From positions 1 to 9,601 of the forward strand of contig JAUZQI010000034.1 of the NCBI GenBank assembly GCA_030951095.1: DNA of 9,601 nucleotides, given 5' to 3'. The notes beneath the pieces are model-generated. The model was given only the letters and a program-made list of their open reading frames with translations, searched no databases and had not been told where the DNA came from. Below, one piece after another: positions 1 to 5,585 of the stretch (positions are counted from its first letter, which is position 1; every line of letters starts with the position of its first letter). The position numbers were made by a program, and so were the translations under genes. Source of the stretch: Mariprofundus sp. (GTDB lineage: Bacteria > Pseudomonadota > Zetaproteobacteria > Mariprofundales > Mariprofundaceae).

Positions 1-2
1 CA

Positions 3-125
3 AAAAAGGATGTCGTCGATTACATCGAGATGTTCTACAACAGCAACAGGGCTCATTCATATCTGGGCTACCTCAGCCCCAATGAATATGAGAGAGTACA
101 CCAGCAACTGCCAATCGCAGCATGA
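3..125 (+). pseudogene. IS3-family transposase, C-terminal end (5' part outside the window)
   Basis: Only the last 40 residues and the stop codon are in the window. The reading frame contains the pattern F-Y-N-x-x-R-x-H-S-x-L-G-Y-x-S-P-x-x-Y-E, which is typical of the C-terminus of the IS3-family OrfB integrase-core (DDE) transposase. This part lies after the catalytic glutamate, so activity cannot be judged. The frame is open from the window edge to TGA at 123-125. A probable IS right end follows within 35 bp. The whole element may be intact to the left; it is listed as partial because the start is missing. Confidence 0.85.
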
Positions 126-133
126 CTCTTTTC

Positions 134-157
134 GATGTCTACACTTTTACCGAACCA
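134..157 (+). repeat. Probable right terminal repeat of the IS3-type element
   Basis: Shortly after the transposase stop the sequence reads GATGTCTACACTTTTACCGA and then ACCA. It ends in CA, as IS3-family right ends do, and the TGTCTAC...ACCGAACCA layout looks like such an end. The matching left end is outside the window, so this rests on position and general resemblance only. Confidence 0.35.
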
Positions 158-171
158 CTACATAGTGGTTC
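152..171. repeat. 20-bp near-continuous palindrome at the IS end
   Basis: GAACCACTA and TAGTGGTTC are perfect 9-bp inverted arms separated by only CA. The palindrome begins inside the presumed IS right end and continues into flanking DNA. It may be a palindromic target, a junction of two elements, or a cruciform or hairpin. There is no T-tract to suggest a terminator. Confidence 0.6.
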
Positions 172-283
172 TATGCGACGCATGTTCAGCCTGTTTTGAA
201 CCGCTATTCCTATCGCACAGTAGATTCTGGCATAGTCCGACAGACTCCTAGATAAGAATTTTTTATGCCTTTATGGTTATGAT

Positions 284-1813
284 CTACGCCAGCTTGTCAT
301 CCGCGATGTGATAATTCGGGTCTTCCTTGATATTGACCTCGATCAGTTCAGCGGCAGTAGTCAGTAACTTTCTGCACTCGGGACTCAAGTGGGTCAGATG
401 CAGGTTCTTGCCGGCCTTTTTGTAGCGCTCAGCCAGATTATCAACCGCTTCAATGGCTGAGTGATCGGCCAGACGCGACATGGCGCAATCAATGTAAACG
501 TCATCGGGATCATTTTCAGGGTCGAACAGCTCATTGAACCGGTGGGCCGAGGCGAAAAACAGCGGGCCGTGTACCCGGTGTACCCTGGATCCGTCAGCAC
601 GGTCTTCAGTAATCAGGTGGATGTGGCGGGCCTGTTTCCAGGCAAACACCAGCGCCGTGGCAATGACGCCGATGATTACAGCTGTGGCGAGATCGGTAAA
701 TACGGTAACAACTGCAACCAGAATACCGACAAATGAATCTTCACGCGGAATCTTTTTCAACAGATTAAAACTGCCCCATTCAAACGTGCCGATCACGACC
801 ATAAACATCAGGCCGACCAGTGCAGCAACCGGCACCATGGCAATCAGACCGGAAGTGAACATGATGAATATCAGCAGAAACAGGGCAGCGGCAATGCCTG
901 ATAAGTTACGCAGGCCACCGGAAGATACATTAATCATGGTCTGACCGATCATGGCGCATCCGCCCATGCCGCCAAAGAAACCGTTGATAGTATTGGCCAG
1001 TCCTTGCCCGATGGAGACCCGGTTACCCTGGCCGCGCGTGCCAGTCATTTCATCGACTACACTCATGGTCAGCAGTGATTCAATCAGGCCGACGCCGGCC
1101 AGAATGATAGCGTAAGGGAGAATGATCTCGATCGTTTCAAGGTTGAACGGCACAGCCGGAATATGGAAAGCAGGGAAACCACCACTGATATCGGCAATGT
1201 CACCAACCGACTTGGTATCCAGTCCGCCTAAAATAACAATCAGGCTGATGGTAATAATAGCCGCCAGACCGGCCGGGATGGCGCGGGTTATTTTGGGCAG
1301 GAAAAACATGATGGCCATGGTCAATGCGACCAGCCCGAGCATGGTGAACATAGGCCCGCCGCTGAGCCAGTGCATGATGCCATCCGGTCCTTCAGTCTTG
1401 AATTGCTCCATCTGGGCCAGAAAAATCACGATCGCCAGACCGTTCACAAAACCTAGCATGACCGGATATGGTACCATGCGAATGTATTTACCGAATTTAG
1501 CTGCACCGAACATGATTTGAATGATGCCGGTAAGCACAATGGTGATGAACAGGTATTCCACCCCGTGCTGTGCGACCAGAGCAACCATGACCACAGCCAT
1601 TGAACCTGTTGCACCGGAAATCATGCCCGGACGGCCACCTATCAGCGATGTAATCAGCCCCATCAAAAAGGCACCATACAATCCGACCAGCGGATTGACA
1701 CCGGCAACAAAGGCAAATGCGACAGCCTCCGGTACCAGTGCAAAAGCCACGGTCAAGCCCGAAAGTATATCATCCTTGGCCTTGGCCGCGTGATCATAAT
1801 AAAGCTGAAACAT
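284..1813 (-). CDS. SulP-family inorganic anion transporter with STAS domain
   Basis: A 509-residue inner-membrane transporter. The N-terminal three quarters is a chain of hydrophobic helices with SulP signatures: an early D-I-L-S-G-L-T-V-A segment, a P-L-V-G-L-Y-G-A-F stretch, and G-R-P-G-M-I-S-G-A-T-G-S. Residues from about 396 form a cytoplasmic STAS domain; D-C-A-M-S-R-L-A-D-H-S-A-I-E-A-V fits its conserved loop and helix. SulP proteins move sulfate, bicarbonate or other anions, and the substrate cannot be read here. ATG 1811-1813 is chosen because AGAGGAG (1819-1825) lies 5 nt upstream; a GTG at 1846 is in frame but would place that site inside the gene. It lies downstream of the OmpA-like operon but behind its terminator, so it probably has its own promoter. 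Confidence 0.92.
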   Translation of the reverse strand: MFQLYYDHAAKAKDDILSGLTVAFALVPEAVAFAFVAGVNPLVGLYGAFLMGLITSLIGGRPGMISGATGSMAVVMVALVAQHGVEYLFITIVLTGIIQIMFGAAKFGKYIRMVPYPVMLGFVNGLAIVIFLAQMEQFKTEGPDGIMHWLSGGPMFTMLGLVALTMAIMFFLPKITRAIPAGLAAIITISLIVILGGLDTKSVGDIADISGGFPAFHIPAVPFNLETIEIILPYAIILAGVGLIESLLTMSVVDEMTGTRGQGNRVSIGQGLANTINGFFGGMGGCAMIGQTMINVSSGGLRNLSGIAAALFLLIFIMFTSGLIAMVPVAALVGLMFMVVIGTFEWGSFNLLKKIPREDSFVGILVAVVTVFTDLATAVIIGVIATALVFAWKQARHIHLITEDRADGSRVHRVHGPLFFASAHRFNELFDPENDPDDVYIDCAMSRLADHSAIEAVDNLAERYKKAGKNLHLTHLSPECRKLLTTAAELIEVNIKEDPNYHIADDKLA

Positions 1814-1818
1814 GGGGG

Positions 1819-1825
1819 CTCCTCT
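1819..1825 (-). promoter_or_regulatory. Ribosome binding site that fixes the SulP start
   Basis: AGAGGAG on the minus strand, 5 nt before ATG 1813. It favours this start over the in-frame GTG at 1846. Confidence 0.75.
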
Positions 1826-1904
1826 GCGCGCACTGGGGCGCGGCACTCTATGGATGAGGGATATTAGTGCAAGGCAAGGGGCTGTTTTTTTGTCTGAGAG
1901 GAAT

Positions 1905-1936
1905 AAAAAAAACGGGCCGCCGAAGCAGCCCGTTTT
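1905..1936 (-). terminator. Intrinsic terminator of the OmpA-like operon
   Basis: Read on the minus strand, AAAACGGGCTGC, loop TTCG, GCGGCCCGTTTT, then a run of T to 1905 (eight T in all). The stem is GC-rich with one mismatch, the loop is a stable UUCG tetraloop, and it starts 19 nt after the lipoprotein stop codon. It should separate the lipoprotein operon from the SulP gene. On the plus strand the stem is followed by only four T. Confidence 0.88.
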
Positions 1937-1955
1937 AGTGCAAGTTTGTCAGACT

Positions 1956-2594
1956 TTAATTCTGAACACGTAGTTCAACACGGCGGTTTTTGGCCCTTCC
2001 TTCTTTAGTGCCATTGCTGGCAACAGGTTGAGATTCTCCGTGGCACTTTGAGGTTAATCGAGAGGCATCAATGCCATGTGCAACAAGATAATCCATTACA
2101 CTTGCAGCTCTGCGTTCGGACAGTGATTGATTGTATTCATCCGATCCACTGCTGTCAGTATGCGCTGCTACTTCAACATGAATGCTGGCGCGGCGATTCA
2201 GTGTGGTGACTGCCTTGTCCAGCGTGGCAACAGAAACGGGCCTGAGTTCGGCACTGTCATGGTTGAAATAAACACCTTCCAGTTTGATGATTTCAGGCTT
2301 GCATGCGACTTTTGATTTTTCGAGTGCCTGTTTGGCTTTAGCTTCAGCGGTGGCAGCAAGTTCGGCGTTCTCATCAGGATGGTAGTCATCCTCACTGAAT
2401 TCATGTGCGGCCCAGTACAGGGAGGCGACGGCTTGAGCCTGCAATTTAGGCGCACATTTTTCAGCACCGGCGGCTTTAGCAGCGGCTATGGCAGCACGCG
2501 CACTGGACAGCTCATCGATATTTATATCAGGTGTAACGGCGGCACAGGCAGTTAAAGACAAGGCGGCAGCAAATATAATAATACGACGCATCAT
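1956..2594 (-). CDS. OmpA-family peptidoglycan-binding outer-membrane lipoprotein
   Basis: A 212-residue protein. It starts with a lipoprotein signal peptide with lipobox L-T-A-C (Cys17). An Ala-rich, probably helical segment (about 23-100) resembles the DUF4398-type spacer often joined to OmpA domains. From about 106 comes an OmpA C-terminal domain: F-N-H-D-S-A-E-L, then H-T-D-S-S-G, N-Q-S-L-S-E-R-R-A-A-S-V, and N-R-R-V-E-L near the end. The Asp of HTD and the Arg of NRRVEL match the residues that hold diaminopimelate in this family. Role: anchoring the outer membrane to peptidoglycan (family knowledge). Its ATG overlaps the upstream gene's stop as ATGA, so the two are translationally coupled. 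A second Met directly follows the first. Confidence 0.93.
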   Translation of the reverse strand: MMRRIIIFAAALSLTACAAVTPDINIDELSSARAAIAAAKAAGAEKCAPKLQAQAVASLYWAAHEFSEDDYHPDENAELAATAEAKAKQALEKSKVACKPEIIKLEGVYFNHDSAELRPVSVATLDKAVTTLNRRASIHVEVAAHTDSSGSDEYNQSLSERRAASVMDYLVAHGIDASRLTSKCHGESQPVASNGTKEGRAKNRRVELRVQN

Positions 2595-2836
2595 TTTGCA
2601 CCCCCTGCTTTAGCGGCATGCTTTTCAGCCATATTGATAAATGCTTTGGCAGTATTTACATCGTGCTGCCATTTTTCAGTTTCTGCAATACTGGCCAGCT
2701 CCCGTGCCAGATGGGCATGATAATTGTTGTTTCCCTCAAGCTGCGCAGTCAATGCCACCGACCGGCCTTCAACACTCGCAGCACTGGCAGGCAGTGAAAA
2801 TGCAAATAGTGTGAATAATAATAACATGATTCTCAT
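2591..2836 (-). CDS. Small exported protein of unknown function, coupled to the OmpA-like lipoprotein
   Basis: An 81-residue protein. It has a clear Sec signal peptide (about residues 1-19, cleavage after A-S-A) and a mature part of about 60 residues that looks helical, with an A-K-A-F-I-N-M-A-E-K-H-A-A-K-A stretch. AGGAGG lies 5 nt before ATG 2834-2836. The stop codon overlaps the next ATG by 4 nt. I recognise no family. Its composition resembles the helical spacer of the OmpA-like partner, so it may act with it in the periplasm (inference). Confidence 0.8.
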   Translation of the reverse strand: MRIMLLLFTLFAFSLPASAASVEGRSVALTAQLEGNNNYHAHLARELASIAETEKWQHDVNTAKAFINMAEKHAAKAGGAK

Positions 2837-2867
2837 AGAATCCTCCTTCTCCTTGGAATAAGAAACG

Positions 2868-2895
2868 ATTGTAGCAGAATATTTGAGCTTTGTAA
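2868..2895 (-). promoter_or_regulatory. Candidate sigma-70 promoter of the small-protein/OmpA operon
   Basis: On the minus strand, TACAAT (2873-2868) matches the -10 consensus at five of six positions. TTACAA (2895-2890), 16 bp upstream, is a weak -35. The placement, about 30 nt before the start codon, is sensible. Confidence 0.4.
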
Positions 2896-2904
2896 TAATT
2901 TTAT

Positions 2905-3621
2905 TTGATAGAAACTGATGTGAGACCTTTGCACATAAGGCAATTTAGAGCCCCGATAGGTGATCACACCTGTTCTGCCAGCGTGGCTGGATCGATGCAG
3001 GTCAAGGATAGAGCGCTGAAATTTAGTGGTTGGGATTCGCCCATGCGCGTGGTCGTGCTATGCCGCGCCTTGCGAAACGAGATGATGATCACTCAGGAGG
3101 ATGAAACAGGGCAGCAGTTGCTGGGGTTTATTGAAGCTGATCGAAACACCGGAAAGCAAATCACTGGATACGAATATGCTGCGCTGATGACCCATTTGGA
3201 TTATGCGATACTAAACTTGGGCCAACGCTACCGCGACGATGCCGAAAACGCTTTTGACGAGTTGAAGAACCAATGGGGCTGGGTCGGCTACACGACTCAG
3301 GATATGCATCGTTGCCAGATCGCAGCGCATTCGGTGGCGTTGATCTACAACTGGTGGAGCTTGTTCGTTCGGCTTGCTGACCCCGATGCTCGCCGGGAGG
3401 CCATGATTATCAGGCCTTGGTTAATCTCTTTTGTTGGAAAAAGGACTGATCATGTCGGTCAGACAATGGTAACGCTGACAGGGCTTCAGACCCGGTTTGA
3501 CGAGGCGAGAGAAGTGCTTGTGTCTGCACATCAAATTGACTGTTGCAGGGATTGGGCCACCACAAACGATGCGATTAGCCAGAAATTTGACTATCAACTG
3601 AGGCTTTTGGGTTTATATTGA
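2905..3621 (+). pseudogene. DDE transposase remnant (IS4/IS1380-like), 5'-truncated
   Basis: An open frame of 238 codons whose part from about residue 40 onward matches the C-terminal half of a DDE transposase. It shows L-L-G-F-I-E-A, D-A-E-N-A-F-D-E-L-K-N-Q-W-G-W, and Y-N-W-W-S-L-F-V-R-L-A-D-P-D. The N-terminal half with the first catalytic aspartates is missing, and the first 40 or so residues look unlike a transposase. The IS4-superfamily signature Y-(2)-R-(3)-E-(6)-K is damaged: Tyr109-Arg-Asp-Asp-Ala-Glu114 lacks two residues between Tyr and Glu. The TTG at 2905 has no good ribosome site. It is most likely non-functional debris. The exact IS family is uncertain. Confidence 0.75.
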
Positions 3622-3631
3622 TCTAAATCAA
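3618..3631 (+). promoter_or_regulatory. Perfect FNR/Anr-type box upstream of the cytochrome c gene
   Basis: TTGATCTAAATCAA matches the FNR consensus TTGAT-N4-ATCAA in all ten defined positions. It includes the transposase remnant's TGA. If used as a class II site (centre at -41.5), transcription would start near 3666; the sequence TAGAAG at 3653-3658 is then a modest -10. The next gene downstream is the cytochrome c, about 190 bp away, a logical FNR target. The motif is read directly; regulation is inferred. Confidence 0.65.
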
Positions 3632-3669
3632 GGTGTAACGGTATGGGTGCGATAGAAGTCTACACCTTG
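3629..3669 (+). repeat. 9-bp inverted repeat beside the FNR box
   Basis: CAAGGTGTA (3629-3637) and TACACCTTG (3661-3669) are perfect inverted arms with a 23-nt loop. The left arm overlaps the FNR box by three bases. It could be a hairpin in the leader, an operator, or a leftover of an IS end. No U-tract follows. Confidence 0.5.
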
Positions 3670-3819
3670 GAGTGGCTTGCTGAAGGCGTACCGGATTCGG
3701 GGAGGAATTCCGCGATGGGGGTATTTATTGCGGCTGCCCATCTGTAAAAATTGTTATATCCTGCCATTGGAACTGTCTGGAGGCAGTAATCCTGCAATTA
3801 CATAACGAGGAGAGAAAAA

Positions 3820-4200
3820 ATGAAGATAATACTAAAAATGGCTGCCATGGCTTTTATGGCTGCATTTCTGATCGGAACATTCACCGCTACGGAGGCAATG
3901 GCCGGAGCCGAAGCGAAATGTAAGGCGTGTCATAATTTCACAGCCAAAAAGAAAGTTGGTCCGGGCCTGAAAGGCGTGTTTGGTCGGGAAGCAGGCACCG
4001 CCGATTTTAAAAAATACAGCGCCAGTATGAAAAAAGGAGGTTGGGTGTGGGATGAGAAAAACCTGCGTACCTTTCTGACCAATACCAAGAAGGGCATCAA
4101 AACACTGACCGGTGACAAAAAAGCCAAGACCAAGATGAAAATCAAGGTCAAAGGCGACAGACTGGATGAAGTCATCGCGTTTCTTAAAGAACTGAAGTAA
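3820..4200 (+). CDS. Small exported monohaem cytochrome c (class I)
   Basis: A 126-residue protein. It has a signal peptide with cleavage after A-M-A (about residue 28), then C-K-A-C-H (34-38) for covalent haem c, followed by K-K-V-G-P-G-L-K-G-V-F-G-R as in class I cytochromes of the c2/c-550 kind. Met106 in T-K-M-K-I is the likely sixth haem ligand. The mature protein is very rich in Lys, which suits docking to acidic partners. GAGGAG lies upstream of ATG 3820. Role: soluble periplasmic electron carrier; its partners are unknown, but the cytochrome b locus starts 1.4 kb downstream. It is probably expressed from the FNR-box region at 3618. Confidence 0.93.
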   Translation: MKIILKMAAMAFMAAFLIGTFTATEAMAGAEAKCKACHNFTAKKKVGPGLKGVFGREAGTADFKKYSASMKKGGWVWDEKNLRTFLTNTKKGIKTLTGDKKAKTKMKIKVKGDRLDEVIAFLKELK

Positions 4201-4215
4201 GAAATAATCTGACGC

Positions 4216-4276
4216 GCATGGTTTTCTTCCCACCCCGTGGCATGAAAAGATTACTATAAGGTGGAAAAAACCATGC
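4216..4276 (+). other. Long imperfect stem-loop after the cytochrome c gene
   Basis: GCATGGTTTT (4216-4225) pairs perfectly with AAAACCATGC (4267-4276). The pairing continues imperfectly inward through TTCC..ACC against GGTGGAA. No T-run follows, so it is not a classical terminator. It may stabilise the 3' end of the cytochrome mRNA or mark a factor-dependent end. Confidence 0.5.
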
Positions 4277-4347
4277 AGGCGCGTTGTTTGTTTCATGTTA
4301 AGGTGTGAAATGGGCAGTGGTTGATGCACTATCGTACAGCCAATGCG

Positions 4348-4381
4348 CCTGCCTGCATTATTAAAACGTAATGCGGGCAGG
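4348..4381 (+). other. 13-bp stem-loop in the cytochrome c / FGE-like intergenic region
   Basis: CCTGCCTGCATTA (4348-4360) faces TAATGCGGGCAGG (4369-4381), with one U-G wobble and an 8-nt loop. It is a strong hairpin without a T-tract. It may be a terminator-like or processing element between the two exported-protein genes. Confidence 0.5.
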
Positions 4382-4464
4382 GGAGCTCTTGCTAACAAGT
4401 GTTGAAAAACCAATAATACGATGTCCTAATCGATGATCAGGCATAATAATATGGAGGTGAGTTC

Positions 4465-5154
4465 ATGAAGAAATGTGACATGGAGGGCAGGACTGTTTTT
4501 GGCTTTTTTGCAGTGCTGATGATAGCAGTGTTCTGCATCGGCGCAACGAATGCGTTGGCAGGGCATAAGAAGAATTATGATGCGATGGTGGATGTTCCGG
4601 CTGGTAAATTCATTTACGGGCAGGTGTACGCCAAGCAGGAAATCGATCTGCCGGCCTTCAAGATAGATAAATATGAAGTGACCAATGAGCAATATGCGAA
4701 GGTAGTAAAAGACTTCAAATATGAGTCTGAAGAAGCCCATTTTCCGGCTGTGTTTGTTTCCGAAATCGAAGCCGATGCCTATTGCAAGGCGGTCGGCAAA
4801 CGGCTTCCCTCTGAAGAAGAGTGGGAAAAGGCTGCGCGCGGAACCGATGGCAGGTTATATCCCTGGGGTAATGAGTTTGATAAAACGGCTGCTGCAACCA
4901 AGGAAACCACTGCTGAGAAACAAAAAGCCAGAGAAGTGGGTTCCTACGAAAAAGGCAAAAGTCCCTACGGGGCCATGGATATGGCCGGAAACGTGTGGGA
5001 ATGGACGTCCGGCTTCGAAGAGCGTTATAGCATCCTGCGTGGCGGATCGTATTTTGAACCGTCCTGGGCTGCAACGGTGATTAACACCCTGACCAGCATC
5101 CCCGAAGATGGAAAAGAATACGTTGGATTTCGCTGCGCCAAAGGCGGCAAGTAG
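4465..5154 (+). CDS. Exported FGE/SUMF1-fold protein lacking catalytic cysteines
   Basis: A 229-residue protein. It has an N-terminal hydrophobic export segment (about 10-32, ending A-L-A), then a formylglycine-generating-enzyme (SUMF1/EgtB/PvdO) domain: V-P-A-G-K-F, K-Y-E-V-T-N-E-Q-Y, G-K-R-L-P-S-E-E-E-W-E-K-A-A-R-G, Y-P-W-G-N-E, M-A-G-N-V-W-E-W, R-G-G-S-Y and G-F-R-C-A-K. In true FGE the catalytic cysteines lie just after R-G-G-S; here that stretch reads F-E-P-S-W-A-A-T with no Cys. A sulfatase-activating role is therefore unlikely, and a binding, assembly or non-haem iron role remains open. GGAGGTG lies just before ATG 4465. It sits between a cytochrome c gene and a cytochrome b gene. Confidence 0.88.
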   Translation: MKKCDMEGRTVFGFFAVLMIAVFCIGATNALAGHKKNYDAMVDVPAGKFIYGQVYAKQEIDLPAFKIDKYEVTNEQYAKVVKDFKYESEEAHFPAVFVSEIEADAYCKAVGKRLPSEEEWEKAARGTDGRLYPWGNEFDKTAAATKETTAEKQKAREVGSYEKGKSPYGAMDMAGNVWEWTSGFEERYSILRGGSYFEPSWAATVINTLTSIPEDGKEYVGFRCAKGGK

Positions 5155-5165
5155 ATTGATCTTTT

Positions 5166-5197
5166 CCAGCGCAGACATGATGGTCTGTCTGCGCTGG
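5166..5197 (+). terminator. Strong 12-bp hairpin after the FGE-like gene
   Basis: CCAGCGCAGACA and TGTCTGCGCTGG are perfect arms with an 8-nt loop, 11 nt after the stop codon. The position suits a transcript end. However, the T-run lies before the hairpin on the plus strand and none follows, so this would be an atypical terminator or a 3'-end stabiliser. Confidence 0.45.
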
Positions 5198-5254
5198 AGT
5201 GGTCGGTTGATGCCGGCGAATTTATACGCATCCGGTTATAAATCTCAGACTATT

Positions 5255-5415
5255 GAGCCACTCGCAAAAGTCGTGAACGGCGATTTACTTCCCCCCTCCG
5301 GTGCATTGTCGAACTGGAATTTCGGAGAATGGCACTACCATGCTCCTCATTCCATTCCAAAAATTCACTCGAAGTGGGATTGCAACTCATCCACTCAGAT
5401 TTTTGCAAGTGGCTC
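5255..5415. mobile_element. MITE-like element, 161 bp, with target duplication
   Basis: GAGCCACTCGCAAAA (5255-5269) and TTTTGCAAGTGGCTC (5401-5415) are inverted 15-bp ends with one mismatch. Both ends are flanked by TATT (5251-5254 and 5416-5419), as expected for a 4-bp target duplication. The interior has no credible gene and contains smaller inverted repeats (such as GGAG..TGG against CCA..CTCC). This is the structure of a non-autonomous element mobilised by a full-length IS elsewhere; the parent IS family is not identified. It sits between the FGE-like gene and the fused cytochrome b gene. Confidence 0.7.
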
Positions 5416-5461
5416 TATTAGCCCACGTTATTCATGAATCGCCGTGATGATTGCGCCGAAC

Positions 5462-5541
5462 CTTTGTTTGCAACGGATTCAGAGGAGGAAGTGCGTAGTA
5501 GTGTATACGGGCGAGCGACGAGGGCTTCGTTGCGAACAAAG
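5462..5541. repeat. 14-bp inverted repeat enclosing 52 nt, upstream of the cytochrome b gene
   Basis: CTTTGTTTGCAACG (5462-5475) and CGTTGCGAACAAAG (5528-5541) are inverted with one mismatch (a G-U wobble in RNA). The loop contains an orphan AGAGGAGGAA that looks like a ribosome site but has no gene behind it. It could be a leader hairpin or the ends of a very small mobile remnant. No target duplication is visible. Together with the MITE and the hairpin at 5166 this accounts for most of the gene-free 5155-5585; no convincing promoter was found there. Confidence 0.5.
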
Positions 5542-5585
5542 TGGCAAGCAAGGGTGCGGCAGCATTCATGCATCATGCGGGCTAG

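Noticed and set aside
230..256. Sequence near 236-252 (minus strand CTAGGAGTCTGTCGGAC) resembling an IS terminal repeat
   Set aside because: The resemblance is from memory only; no partner repeat or transposase is attached to it in the window.
461..1793. Several plus-strand open frames opposite the SulP gene
   Set aside because: All lie antisense to a long conserved transporter and resemble nothing.
3714..3748. GATGGG / CCCATC inverted repeat as a terminator before the cytochrome c gene
   Set aside because: Arms of six bases only with a 17-nt or longer loop and no T-run.
3832..4413. Long minus-strand open frame across the cytochrome c gene
   Set aside because: Antisense to a clear cytochrome c; its sequence looks low in information, with no export signal or ribosome site. 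A shadow of the real gene.
4715..5178. Open frames of about 107-119 codons on both strands within the FGE-like gene
   Set aside because: They overlap a well-supported domain, have no ribosome sites and show unnatural composition.
5108..5437. Plus-strand 109-codon open frame running from the FGE-like gene end into the MITE
   Set aside because: Crosses a hairpin and both ends of the MITE; no family resemblance and no ribosome site.
5541..5585. Possible leader peptide from GTG 5541 ending at TAG 5585, just before cytochrome b
   Set aside because: Only 14 codons, no ribosome site and no attenuator-like codon pattern.
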